A stretch of 64,000 nt of DNA from Ruminobacter sp. GTDB taxonomy: Bacteria; Pseudomonadota; Gammaproteobacteria; Enterobacterales; Succinivibrionaceae. A model generated the notes under the pieces. The model did no database searches. It saw only the letters and a program-made list of their open reading frames with translations, and was not told the DNA's origin. A program made the translations under genes and the position numbers. Every line of letters begins with the position of its first letter. Position 1 is the first letter of the stretch. Below, piece by piece: positions 35,665 through 43,495 of this stretch. The stretch covers positions 41,820-105,819 of the forward strand of contig JAGAYS010000057.1 of assembly GCA_017940385.1 (NCBI GenBank), given 5' to 3'.

Positions 35665-37248
35665 ATGGATCGCGAAGAAACCAAGCAGAAACTAAAAGGA
35701 TACCTGACTCATTATTTATCAAAGTACAAGGGTATCAACTGCAACGATTATTTCCCATGTCTGAATCCCAATCATCAGAACTCCGGAATGTCCATGCACT
35801 TTAATCCCAAGGACAATACCGTCCACTGCTATGGTTGCGGATGTACATATGATATTTTTTCGCTTATTGGCCTGGACTTTAATCTGCCACACTATCAGGA
35901 TCAGCTGAACAAAGCCGGTGAGCTTTTTCTGGAAAACAACAAAATCAACACTCCGAAAATCACACGCAACGAGATTAGTAAAATGTCTGACGGCGGAACA
36001 AAAATTGTAGATTACACTTCTTTTTTCAGGGTATGTGCCAAGCAGGCAAAATCAACTGATTATTTTAAAGAAGCGGGAATCACTGATGAAACAATCGTAA
36101 AATTCAACCTGGGATATGAACCGGAATTCTCCATCGGCAACAACCAGCAGATAAAGGCCATGATAATCCCTAACGGACCATACGGTTTTTGGGCAATTAA
36201 CACGGAAACGGATCCTGATGAGGATTATGTCTTTTACTACGGAAAGGAATCTCTGTTCTGTTCATATGTGAATGAGAATACTGAGGACATTTTTATCACG
36301 GACAGCATCATCGACACCCTGTACATGTCCCAGAACGGAGTCTGTTCCATTGTTATCGCCAATGAAATTCATCTTAATGAATTTGTATATTTTTTATCTC
36401 AGCAGGTGAAGAAACGTAATTACTATGTTACTTCTCAGACGGAGAACCGCCTGACCGGACTCATTATCAGAGAACTAATAAACTATGAACAGCCAAATCA
36501 GCTTATTGATCTGGCCTATCCGGCTCAGAGCATCGGAGATCTTATTATGGCAAGCCCTGAAAAATTCAGGGACAGAGTCAAAAACATCAAAAAGCTTCTG
36601 AGTGTAACTCCGAGAAAACTCCTTGCAAGAAAAAACTATGATCTGGTGTCTGATGATGCGTCTTTCAGTGAAATCTATTATTCAAAAGGGGTTTACGGAA
36701 TCTCAACAGACGTCATAACCAAAAGAAAGCTGCTGTCAAACTGGATTATGGATTCTTCCGCCGATACGGATTTTATTTACCATACCTGCATGGCTGAATG
36801 GAATATTCTGAGTGTGGAACTTGATGCCAGAACGACTGATATCAGCAAATCATACTATTCACTTCTGCCAAAAATAGGTCTTTCCGAAAATACGGGAAAT
36901 CCGGAACATGATGCCGGAAATCCGCTGACCATTTTCGCATCAAAAAAAATTCGAAGACAGGAAGGAAGTGTTCTGGTTATCAATCTGCAGAACTGTAATG
37001 CTGAATACATTAGAACGTTTGTAAATAAACTGATGAGTGAACTCAGAAATTACATTCATTCAATCATTTTTTTCTGTTTGGACGAAAACAGGACACTGGT
37101 TGATGAATTCTGCTGGCAGACCTTTACGGTTCGTAAGGACGTAGCGTCTGAAGAAAATGAAGATGATGACTTCGACAGTCATGATTATAAAGTCACGGCA
37201 TCCAATGCCGTTTCAGGAAAAATGTTTTTCTATACTGTTCTGGAGTAA
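35665..37248 (+). CDS. CHC2 zinc-finger primase-like protein with degenerate TOPRIM region
   Basis: The N-terminus carries a DnaG-type zinc finger: Cys32, His37, Cys55 and Cys58 in CLNPNH...HCYGCGCTYDIFSLIG. Residues about 110-310 follow the primase core pattern: a FFRVCAKQAKSTDYFKEAGI stretch like the primase start, a NLGYEP element, and IFITDSIIDTLYMSQNG where active TOPRIM domains have an EG.D motif. The later DxD element is not evident (SQTENRLTG instead), so polymerase activity looks lost. Residues about 320-527 are unassigned; a C-terminal hydrophobic strand pair (SVLVINLQN, SIIFFCLDEN) resembles part of an ATPase fold but has no P-loop. It lies two bases after tcdA and three bases before the rep GTG. 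Function unknown; a DNA-binding or rep-partner role is inference. Confidence 0.7.
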   Translation: MDREETKQKLKGYLTHYLSKYKGINCNDYFPCLNPNHQNSGMSMHFNPKDNTVHCYGCGCTYDIFSLIGLDFNLPHYQDQLNKAGELFLENNKINTPKITRNEISKMSDGGTKIVDYTSFFRVCAKQAKSTDYFKEAGITDETIVKFNLGYEPEFSIGNNQQIKAMIIPNGPYGFWAINTETDPDEDYVFYYGKESLFCSYVNENTEDIFITDSIIDTLYMSQNGVCSIVIANEIHLNEFVYFLSQQVKKRNYYVTSQTENRLTGLIIRELINYEQPNQLIDLAYPAQSIGDLIMASPEKFRDRVKNIKKLLSVTPRKLLARKNYDLVSDDASFSEIYYSKGVYGISTDVITKRKLLSNWIMDSSADTDFIYHTCMAEWNILSVELDARTTDISKSYYSLLPKIGLSENTGNPEHDAGNPLTIFASKKIRRQEGSVLVINLQNCNAEYIRTFVNKLMSELRNYIHSIIFFCLDENRTLVDEFCWQTFTVRKDVASEENEDDDFDSHDYKVTASNAVSGKMFFYTVLE

Positions 37249-37251
37249 CAC

Positions 37252-39288
37252 GTGCAACTTAATGATCAGCAGCTTGAGTCGGTTCACTACATAAGTGGTC
37301 CATGCCTTGTTCTCGCCGGAGCCGGTTCGGGAAAAACCCGCGTTATTACAGAAAAAATCATACATCTTATTCAGGACTGCGACTATAAACCATACAACAT
37401 CTTTGCCGTCACTTTTACCAATAAGGCGGCTAAGGAAATGAAAGAAAGAATCTGCGCCTCACTAAGCAGTGACACCATCAAAGGACTTCACGTTTCCACA
37501 TTTCACTCTGTAGGACTCGACATTCTGAGGCAGGAACACATTTATGCAGGCCTGAAACCTAATTTTACCCTCTTTGACGAATATGACCAGATGACCGTCA
37601 TAAAGGAAATACTGCAGGAACTTCAGGGCGCCTATGCCGATAAGGAGCATTTAAAAGACGAATGCATGTTCTGGCAGAATAAAATAAGCAGCTATAAGAA
37701 TGACCTCATAGGTTACGATGAAATAGATACGGACTTAAACGACGTCAATCAGCTCGGGGCCATCATTTATAAACGTTACGAAGAAACGCTGAGAGCCATT
37801 AATGCCGTTGATTTTGATGACCTTATCTATCTGCCGGTACGTATGTTCCTTGAACACGAGGCCGTTCTTGAAAAATGGCGGCAAAGAGTACGTTATCTTC
37901 TCGTCGACGAGTATCAGGATACCAATGCAAGCCAGTACCAGCTGATAAAGCTGCTGGTAGAAAAAAGACAGCGTTTTACGGTCGTGGGTGACGATGACCA
38001 GTCCATTTACTCTTGGCGCGGGGCCAGACCTCAAAACATCAGTCTTCTGCGTGAGGATTTTCCGGATCTGAAGGTCATCATGCTCGAGCAGAACTATCGT
38101 TCATGCGGCAGAATTCTGAAGTGTGCCAACAGACTTATTGCCCAGAATGAACATGACTTTGTAAAACAGCTTCACTCTCAGCTGGAATTTGGCTCAAAAA
38201 TTAATGTAATAGAAATACCTGATGCGACGCTTGAGGGCAAGACAATCGTTACGGAACTGCTGGCTCATCACTACATAAACAAAAGCAAATACAGTGATTA
38301 TGCTATCCTTTACCGGGGAAACTATCAGTCGCGGGAGATCCAGAAAGCCCTGCAGGAAAGTAATATTCCTTTCAGGGTTATTGGCGGAACCAGCTTCTTT
38401 TCGCAGGCGGAAATCAAAGATTTCATGAGCTACCTGAGACTAATAGCAAATAATGATGACGATAAGGCGTTTTTAAGAATTATAAACATCCCTAAACGGG
38501 AAATAGGCCCGACATCACTGAGTTATCTGGACCGATTTGCCAAAAAATACTGTATATCCCTCATGGATGCCTGCAACCATCCGGAGCTGATTAACGAGGT
38601 AAAACCAAAAACCGCAGCAATATTCAAAAGTTTCCATGACCTTATCGAAAACATAAGGAAGGATCTTAACGGCACCGACTGGGAAAAACATTTATCCGAA
38701 CTGCCGGAGCGGCTCGGATACACTGACTGGCTTTATCTTGACTCCGGCAGTGAAAAAGCTGCTGAAATACGTCTGGATAATGTCAGAACCCTACTCAAGT
38801 GGGTTAACAATGCCGTAACCGGAGATGACAGTGGATTCATCGGAGACATGCTGATAAATGACGCCATCAACAGATTATGCGTAAGAGAACTCCTTGATCG
38901 TAACGAAGAAGAATATGATCTGGAGGAAGTTCAACTCATGACACTTCACTCCTCCAAAGGACTGGAATTCCCGTATGTTTTTCTTATAGGCATGGAGGAA
39001 GGTCTACTGCCTCATGAAACCAGCATCGAGGAAAATAATGTGGAAGAAGAAAGACGTCTGGCATATGTGGGGATAACCCGAGCCCAGAAAGAACTCTTCC
39101 TCATGTACTGCAAAAACCGAAAATCCAGAAAGCGGCAGGAAACAAAGGTTGAACCCAGCAGGTTTCTCCTGGAACTTCCGGAAGAAGATCTGCATTGGCC
39201 GGCAAGATTAAAAGACACCAGAACTGAAGAAGAAAAGAAACAGACAATGGACAGCCTGTTTGAGCAATTATTAAACACTTTGAAGTAA
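37252..39288 (+). CDS. rep: ATP-dependent DNA helicase Rep
   Basis: Superfamily 1A 3'-to-5' helicase that helps replisomes pass protein blocks. The 678 residues carry LAGAGSGKTRVITEKI (motif I, about 21-36), TFTNKAAKEMKERI (Ia), VDEYQDTN (II), VVGDDDQSIYSWRGARPQNI (III), the YRGNYQSR region (IV), LMTLHSSKGLEFPYVFLIGMEEG in two pieces (V) and AYVGITRAQKE (VI). SWRGARPQN and the C-terminal PSRFLLELPEEDL are Rep-specific; it is near the E. coli length (673). The GTG start at 37252 is four bases after the previous stop. It is the third gene of the tcdA unit. Confidence 0.94.
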   Translation: MQLNDQQLESVHYISGPCLVLAGAGSGKTRVITEKIIHLIQDCDYKPYNIFAVTFTNKAAKEMKERICASLSSDTIKGLHVSTFHSVGLDILRQEHIYAGLKPNFTLFDEYDQMTVIKEILQELQGAYADKEHLKDECMFWQNKISSYKNDLIGYDEIDTDLNDVNQLGAIIYKRYEETLRAINAVDFDDLIYLPVRMFLEHEAVLEKWRQRVRYLLVDEYQDTNASQYQLIKLLVEKRQRFTVVGDDDQSIYSWRGARPQNISLLREDFPDLKVIMLEQNYRSCGRILKCANRLIAQNEHDFVKQLHSQLEFGSKINVIEIPDATLEGKTIVTELLAHHYINKSKYSDYAILYRGNYQSREIQKALQESNIPFRVIGGTSFFSQAEIKDFMSYLRLIANNDDDKAFLRIINIPKREIGPTSLSYLDRFAKKYCISLMDACNHPELINEVKPKTAAIFKSFHDLIENIRKDLNGTDWEKHLSELPERLGYTDWLYLDSGSEKAAEIRLDNVRTLLKWVNNAVTGDDSGFIGDMLINDAINRLCVRELLDRNEEEYDLEEVQLMTLHSSKGLEFPYVFLIGMEEGLLPHETSIEENNVEEERRLAYVGITRAQKELFLMYCKNRKSRKRQETKVEPSRFLLELPEEDLHWPARLKDTRTEEEKKQTMDSLFEQLLNTLK

Positions 39289-39357
39289 AACAGACATACT
39301 GAAGCTGAAAAATTATCATATTTGAGACGTTTTAGCCCATTTATTTGCAATCATCTG

Positions 39358-39385
39358 TTGACATGTCGTCATAAGTATTTATAAT
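39358..39385 (+). promoter_or_regulatory. Consensus sigma-70 promoter of the tRNA-Arg/tRNA-Leu unit
   Basis: TTGACA (39358-39363) and TATAAT (39380-39385), both perfect, are separated by 16 bases. The tRNA-Arg gene starts 16 bases after the -10. This is the strongest promoter visible in the window. Confidence 0.9.
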
Positions 39386-39400
39386 TGTAATCCGTTGACT

Positions 39401-39477
39401 ACTTCCGTAGCTCAGTTGGATAGAGCATCGCCCTCCGATGGCGGAGGTCGCGGGTTCGACTCCCGCCGGGAGTGCCA
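39401..39477 (+). tRNA. tRNA-Arg (anticodon CCG)
   Basis: A full cloverleaf of 77 bases including encoded CCA. The acceptor ACTTCCG pairs with CGGGAGT, with one G-U pair. The anticodon stem TCGCC/GGCGG encloses loop CTCCGAT, giving anticodon CCG (codon CGG). The T-arm contains GGTTCGACTC. Similar in pattern to E. coli argX tRNA. Confidence 0.95.
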
Positions 39478-39494
39478 AAAAAAATCAAGACAAT

Positions 39495-39579
39495 GCGAAT
39501 GTGGCGAAATTGGTAGACGCGCTAGGTTCAGGTCTTAGTGCCGCGAGGCATAAGGGTTCGAGTCCCTTCATTCGCACCA
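39495..39579 (+). tRNA. tRNA-Leu (anticodon CAG)
   Basis: A class II tRNA of 85 bases with encoded CCA. The acceptor GCGAATG pairs with CATTCGC. The anticodon stem CTAGG/CTTAG holds loop TTCAGGT, anticodon CAG (codon CUG). A long variable arm (about 39537-39551) is present. It starts 17 bases after tRNA-Arg and is probably cotranscribed. Confidence 0.95.
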
Positions 39580-39937
39580 CTCTCTGACAGATCTCTTTCA
39601 TATCCTTCATTTTTGTTTTTCTGACAAAATATTCCGTTATTTTCTGTTATCGTATGTTCAAGTCATGGTTTTAACTATCCCTATAACAAGACAGAAACAG
39701 AAGCATGCAAAAATCGACCTATACCGCCCCTACGAACTTTTGCCTCTGATGAAAAAGACTATATTTGAAAATGGGGAACAGATTCATCATGAAATCTTGC
39801 TCCTCAAACTCAAAAGTCTGGTCAGAAGTACATGTAAAACTGAACCGTACCCTTTGTCAAGGACATTTAAAATTTTAGTTATTCATAATTTCGGACAACT
39901 AAAATTCCAGTAACCCCATTTAGTAGACATGGCATAA
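39580..39937. other. Junction region after tRNA-Leu, no confident gene
   Basis: About 360 bases between tRNA-Leu and the decayed insertion element. A plus-strand open frame at 39665-39913 (82 codons) has no ribosome-binding site and no recognisable family, so I do not call it. No clear terminator follows tRNA-Leu. A sequence at about 39911-39934 resembles an IS150-type terminal repeat (ACCCCATTTAGTAGACAT). Confidence 0.45.
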
Positions 39938-39980
39938 TTAAGTGCCCACTCTATTGGACATACCTTTAAATTATGAGGTA

Positions 39981-40061
39981 GGTACTCTCTGTATTTACTA
40001 CGGGATACCCCCGTACTTGTCCTCGGTTACCCATTAGCGAAAGTAGCATGCTGAGAGTACC
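39981..40061. repeat. Structured region inside the IS remnant
   Basis: A 9-bp perfect inverted repeat GGTACTCTC / GAGAGTACC (39981-39989 with 40053-40061) encloses 63 bases containing a small inner stem, ACGGG/CCCGT. A 14-base perfect palindrome follows at 40079-40092 just before the transposase stop. An RNA made from the minus strand would be folded here. Confidence 0.55.
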
Positions 40062-40096
40062 GAGGGAATCTATATCTCTCCCTAATTAGGGAATCC

Positions 40097-40609
40097 TCAT
40101 GTCTGAGTTACGTTGCTGATGTCTGTTTCTACTTGTTCTGCTCCCAGTTCCGAGGCTGTCTTTACCGGCTTAGGAGGGACTGGCTTATTAGAAATATCCA
40201 ATGGATATATTCTTGTGGTATAGAACTGGTAGAATTCGTTAGGTGAGAGCTTTGCAAGTTCCCATTGATAACGGCTGTTATTGTAGTAACCCATGTAGTT
40301 ATCGACAATTTCTTTGACCTCAGCAAACTCCTCACAGCCCTTTATGTTGTCCCCTATATGATCCTTCATATGTCCATGAAAGCTCTCCTGTGGAGCATTA
40401 TCCCAACAATTTCCACGACGCGACATTGATTGGCGAAGCTTCTTGTCCTTGAAGACATTTCTGCCTTTGGAACAGGAGAATGCGACAATATTGACTGCCA
40501 TCAGGATAGCAACGGACAGTTCCAGATGAATCCGCCTGTCATCATAGAACTGCAGGACATTCTTTCTTAATATGATATTCAAAACTTTCAACAGTGCAGA
40601 CGTCGCCAT
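40097..40609 (-). pseudogene. IS3-family transposase OrfB fragment
   Basis: Open over 170 codons, but only the C-terminal part is transposase. SMSRRGNCWDNAPQESFHGHMKD (in two pieces) is the IS3 signature around the third catalytic residue (Glu of the DDE triad, in PQESF), followed by YMGYYNNSRYQWELAKLSPNEFY. The first 55 or so residues do not resemble the family. Where the HSDQG motif with the second Asp should stand, the text reads CSKGRN. The N-terminal two thirds of the catalytic domain and OrfA are absent, so it cannot be active. Confidence 0.8.
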
Positions 40610-40652
40610 TAAAACCGGAAATCCGCACTGTACATCACAGAGGATATTCCCC

Positions 40653-42398
40653 TTACTGTTCTTTTACGAAAACGACCACCCCGCCTTTTTCAAGCCTGCC
40701 TGACGCATACTTATGTGAAAAAAGGATCTTCCCGTCAACACAAACATCAGTATCGTATTCATTGGCATTGATAAATACCTGTGGTTTTCCGTCACACCCT
40801 CTTGAGTAATGTATAAGTCTTGAGTGGTCATCCTGTTCCCATACCAGCTCGCCGGCGCTCTTGAAAGACACATGCTTTCTCAACTCAATGAGAGCCCTTA
40901 CCTCATCAAATATATTCAGATATTTCCCGGAATCTATATCTTTCCACGGCATTGGCCTTCTGTTATAAGGGTCATTTTCCCCCTCTAAAGCTATTTCCGT
41001 ACCATAATAAATACATGGCGAACCGGGCATTGTAAACAACAGCGTCAGCTGCTGAATGAAACAGTCATATGATCCTGCCATGTTAATAAGTCTTGATACG
41101 TCATGACTGTCCAGCAGATTAAACAGTGCATAATTAATCTGCTGTTTGTACATTGAATAACAGTAATTTATCTTATGCTTAAAATCTACGGCATTAAGCT
41201 GCCTGTCCCTGAAGAAATTGCCAATAACCTGCATAAACGGATAATTCATTACCGAATCATATTCATCACCATCAAGATATGGGGCTGAATCGGTCCAAAT
41301 TTCACCGAGAAGAAACAGTTCAGGTTTAATTTTCTTAAGTTCAATGTTCAGATGCTTAATAAAGCTGTGAGAAATCTCATTACCAACGTCAAATCTTATG
41401 CCGTCAATATCAAACTCCTCAATCCATTTTTTACATATGTCCGTAAAATACGACACCACCTTCGGATTATTGGTGTTCAGCTTCGGCATTTCTGCCACGA
41501 ATGCAAATGTATAAAAACGGCCGTCCTTTGTATTTCCCTTCTTATTGAAGTTCAGGTCATTAACATAATACCAGTCAAAAAACTCGGAATCCCTGCCATT
41601 TTTTAGAACATCCTTCCATGCAAAAAAATCAGTACCGGAATGATTGAACACCGCATCAATCATAATCTTAATTCCCTTTGCATGGGCCTTTCTGACCAGA
41701 TCAACAAACTCCTCATTTGTACCAAAAGCCGGATCAACAACCTCATAATCGGTAGTGTCGTATCTGTGGTTGGTTCTGCTCAGAAAAACAGGATTAAAAT
41801 AAATACCGGTAATACCCAGAGACTCAAGATAATCAAGTCTGCTGGCAATGCCCTTAATATTCCCCCCGTAAAGACTTTTATGGTCTCTGCATGACATGTC
41901 ATCCCAGTTTTTGAAATTACCGTTATATCCGTCTTCAACTCGGCAGAATCGATCCGGAAATATCTGATACCATATAGTATCTTGCACCCATTTTGGCGGT
42001 TTACAGATATCAGAATCATTCATCCAGGCAAATTTAAAAAAATGTTTTGCCAGTTCATTGCGTCTGATAACCGACGTGTCATGAATTCCGTCCTCCAAAA
42101 GACACACTGAACTGCCATCATCAAATGTCAGAAGAAAATAATACTGAAGACGTTTGTACGGAGGATTGACCGTTACGGAAAAAATATTTTCAAAAGCCAT
42201 CTCTGAAGACAATTTCATCTCCACTGGCTTACCGTCCCAAAATGAAGCGCCTGAAATCCCGTTAATATACGGGTCCTCGCAAACCAAAACAGCTTTGGTT
42301 ACACTGCGATTGGCATGAAGATTAATTCTTAATTCGTTTTCATTAAGACAATAGCAGTCATTGTAACCGCATCTGTGACTTATTCCTTCGTACATCAT
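40653..42398 (-). CDS. GH13 alpha-glucan hydrolase (neopullulanase/cyclomaltodextrinase-like)
   Basis: Cytoplasmic enzyme (no signal peptide) that cleaves alpha-1,4 bonds of cyclodextrins, pullulan or maltodextrins. The 581 residues include an N-terminal beta-sandwich (about 1-125) typical of GH13 subfamily 20, then the barrel: DTIWYQIFPDRFC, YGGNIKGIASRLDYL, GIYFNPVF, DAVFNHSG, GIRFDVGNEI with the catalytic Asp, LLGEIW with the acid Glu and LLDSHD with the third carboxylate. A C-terminal sandwich ends it. ATG at 42398 after AAAGGAG. It is divergent from an AraC regulator that is its likely controller. Exact substrate cannot be read from sequence. Confidence 0.9.
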   Translation of the reverse strand: MMYEGISHRCGYNDCYCLNENELRINLHANRSVTKAVLVCEDPYINGISGASFWDGKPVEMKLSSEMAFENIFSVTVNPPYKRLQYYFLLTFDDGSSVCLLEDGIHDTSVIRRNELAKHFFKFAWMNDSDICKPPKWVQDTIWYQIFPDRFCRVEDGYNGNFKNWDDMSCRDHKSLYGGNIKGIASRLDYLESLGITGIYFNPVFLSRTNHRYDTTDYEVVDPAFGTNEEFVDLVRKAHAKGIKIMIDAVFNHSGTDFFAWKDVLKNGRDSEFFDWYYVNDLNFNKKGNTKDGRFYTFAFVAEMPKLNTNNPKVVSYFTDICKKWIEEFDIDGIRFDVGNEISHSFIKHLNIELKKIKPELFLLGEIWTDSAPYLDGDEYDSVMNYPFMQVIGNFFRDRQLNAVDFKHKINYCYSMYKQQINYALFNLLDSHDVSRLINMAGSYDCFIQQLTLLFTMPGSPCIYYGTEIALEGENDPYNRRPMPWKDIDSGKYLNIFDEVRALIELRKHVSFKSAGELVWEQDDHSRLIHYSRGCDGKPQVFINANEYDTDVCVDGKILFSHKYASGRLEKGGVVVFVKEQ

Positions 42399-42539
42399 GA
42401 TATTAGCTCCTTTCGGCTGTTGTCCAATGGCTCTAGTTTAAGAATATTCGGCAATAAAATCTTTAATGATTCTATTTACAATTTAACACAATCCTATTAT
42501 TCTCTCCATACAATTACCCATTAAACAGAACCCTTTTAT

Positions 42540-43427
42540 ATGAATATTATTAAGCCGATACACGAGAGCAAAAAACACGGAAAAGATGATTTTTCCTATT
42601 CCGTTTACCACTCCATCATTCCATGTTGGCTAAAAAACTTTCCATTTCACTGGCATGATGAAGTGGAAATAACTTATATGCAGGAAGGAGTCGCTCTCTT
42701 TACCGTACGTAACAGAAAGCTCCTCGTTTCTGAAGGCGATATTCTCATAGCAAACTGCCGCTACCCGCACAGTGTTGAACAATACGGTGAGAGCAGAGCT
42801 GACTTTTTCTCGATTCTGTTTAATCCTGACATCCTGAAAGAACAGATTCTTGATGATGAAAACATAAAGAAGATAGAGAACATTTCTGAAGGAAAACTGA
42901 TTTTTCCGGAACTGTTAAAGAAAGATACTCCCGTAAACAGGAAACTTACTCCTTTTATTGTTGAACTTATAAAATACAGAAAAAAAAGTTACACTGATTT
43001 TCAAATGGGAGTTATCGGATGCCTTTATCTGATTTTTCAGACTCTCGGAGAACATTCTCTTAAAGATGATAAAACAGTCAGTGAATACCGGGCTGATTTT
43101 TCAAAAATAAAACCGGCAATCAATGCGGTTATCAATCATTATGAACAAAAAATTACCGTTGAAGATGCCGCGTCGGAATGCTGTCTTTCAGAAAGCCACT
43201 TCATGAAAATCTTTAAAAAAACAACAGGAAAAAGCTTTAATGAATTCCTTATAGGACACAGACTCAATAAAGCTTCACAAATGCTCAAGGACACCGATGA
43301 CAGGGTCGTAGACATCGCTAACAGTTGCGGTTTCTACAACCAGTCATACTTTACAAGAATGTTTTTACGGCATTATTCAGTCACACCGAGTGAATACAGA
43401 AAAATAAACTCTGCCAAAAGAGAATAA
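42540..43427 (+). CDS. AraC-family transcriptional regulator with cupin sensor domain
   Basis: The 295 residues comprise an N-terminal cupin (about 20-110; FHWHDEVEITYMQEGVALF and GDILIANCRYPHSVE give the His/Glu sugar-binding pattern) and a C-terminal double helix-turn-helix (about 190-290). The first helix-turn-helix is TVEDAASECCLSESHFMKIFKK; the second ends in DIANSCGFYNQSYFTRMF with the AraC signature, then VTPSEYRK. It is divergent from the GH13 gene with 141 bases between, so it probably activates that gene in response to an oligosaccharide. That link is inference. It converges on uvrD. Confidence 0.88.
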   Translation: MNIIKPIHESKKHGKDDFSYSVYHSIIPCWLKNFPFHWHDEVEITYMQEGVALFTVRNRKLLVSEGDILIANCRYPHSVEQYGESRADFFSILFNPDILKEQILDDENIKKIENISEGKLIFPELLKKDTPVNRKLTPFIVELIKYRKKSYTDFQMGVIGCLYLIFQTLGEHSLKDDKTVSEYRADFSKIKPAINAVINHYEQKITVEDAASECCLSESHFMKIFKKTTGKSFNEFLIGHRLNKASQMLKDTDDRVVDIANSCGFYNQSYFTRMFLRHYSVTPSEYRKINSAKRE

Positions 43428-43495
43428 TCTCATCACTCATTACCGACAGTATCAGCCATGGAGACGGTTCATGAAAGAATCCGTCATGCGTCTCA

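Larger units (their letters stand above)
39938..40609 (-). mobile_element. Decayed IS3-family (IS150-like) insertion element
   Basis: Holds the C-terminal part of an IS3-family transposase on the minus strand and, at the left, a terminal-repeat-like sequence AGTGCCCACTCTATTGGACA (about 39945-39964) in the orientation expected for the end beyond the transposase stop. No matching repeat, orfA or complete orfB is found on the right, where the sequence passes into the 3' end of the amylase gene within 45 bases. It is therefore a remnant. The exact limits are uncertain. Confidence 0.65.

Noticed and set aside
39665-39913. An 82-codon plus-strand open frame after tRNA-Leu
   Set aside because: No ribosome-binding site, no recognisable family, and it sits in a decayed region; may be chance.
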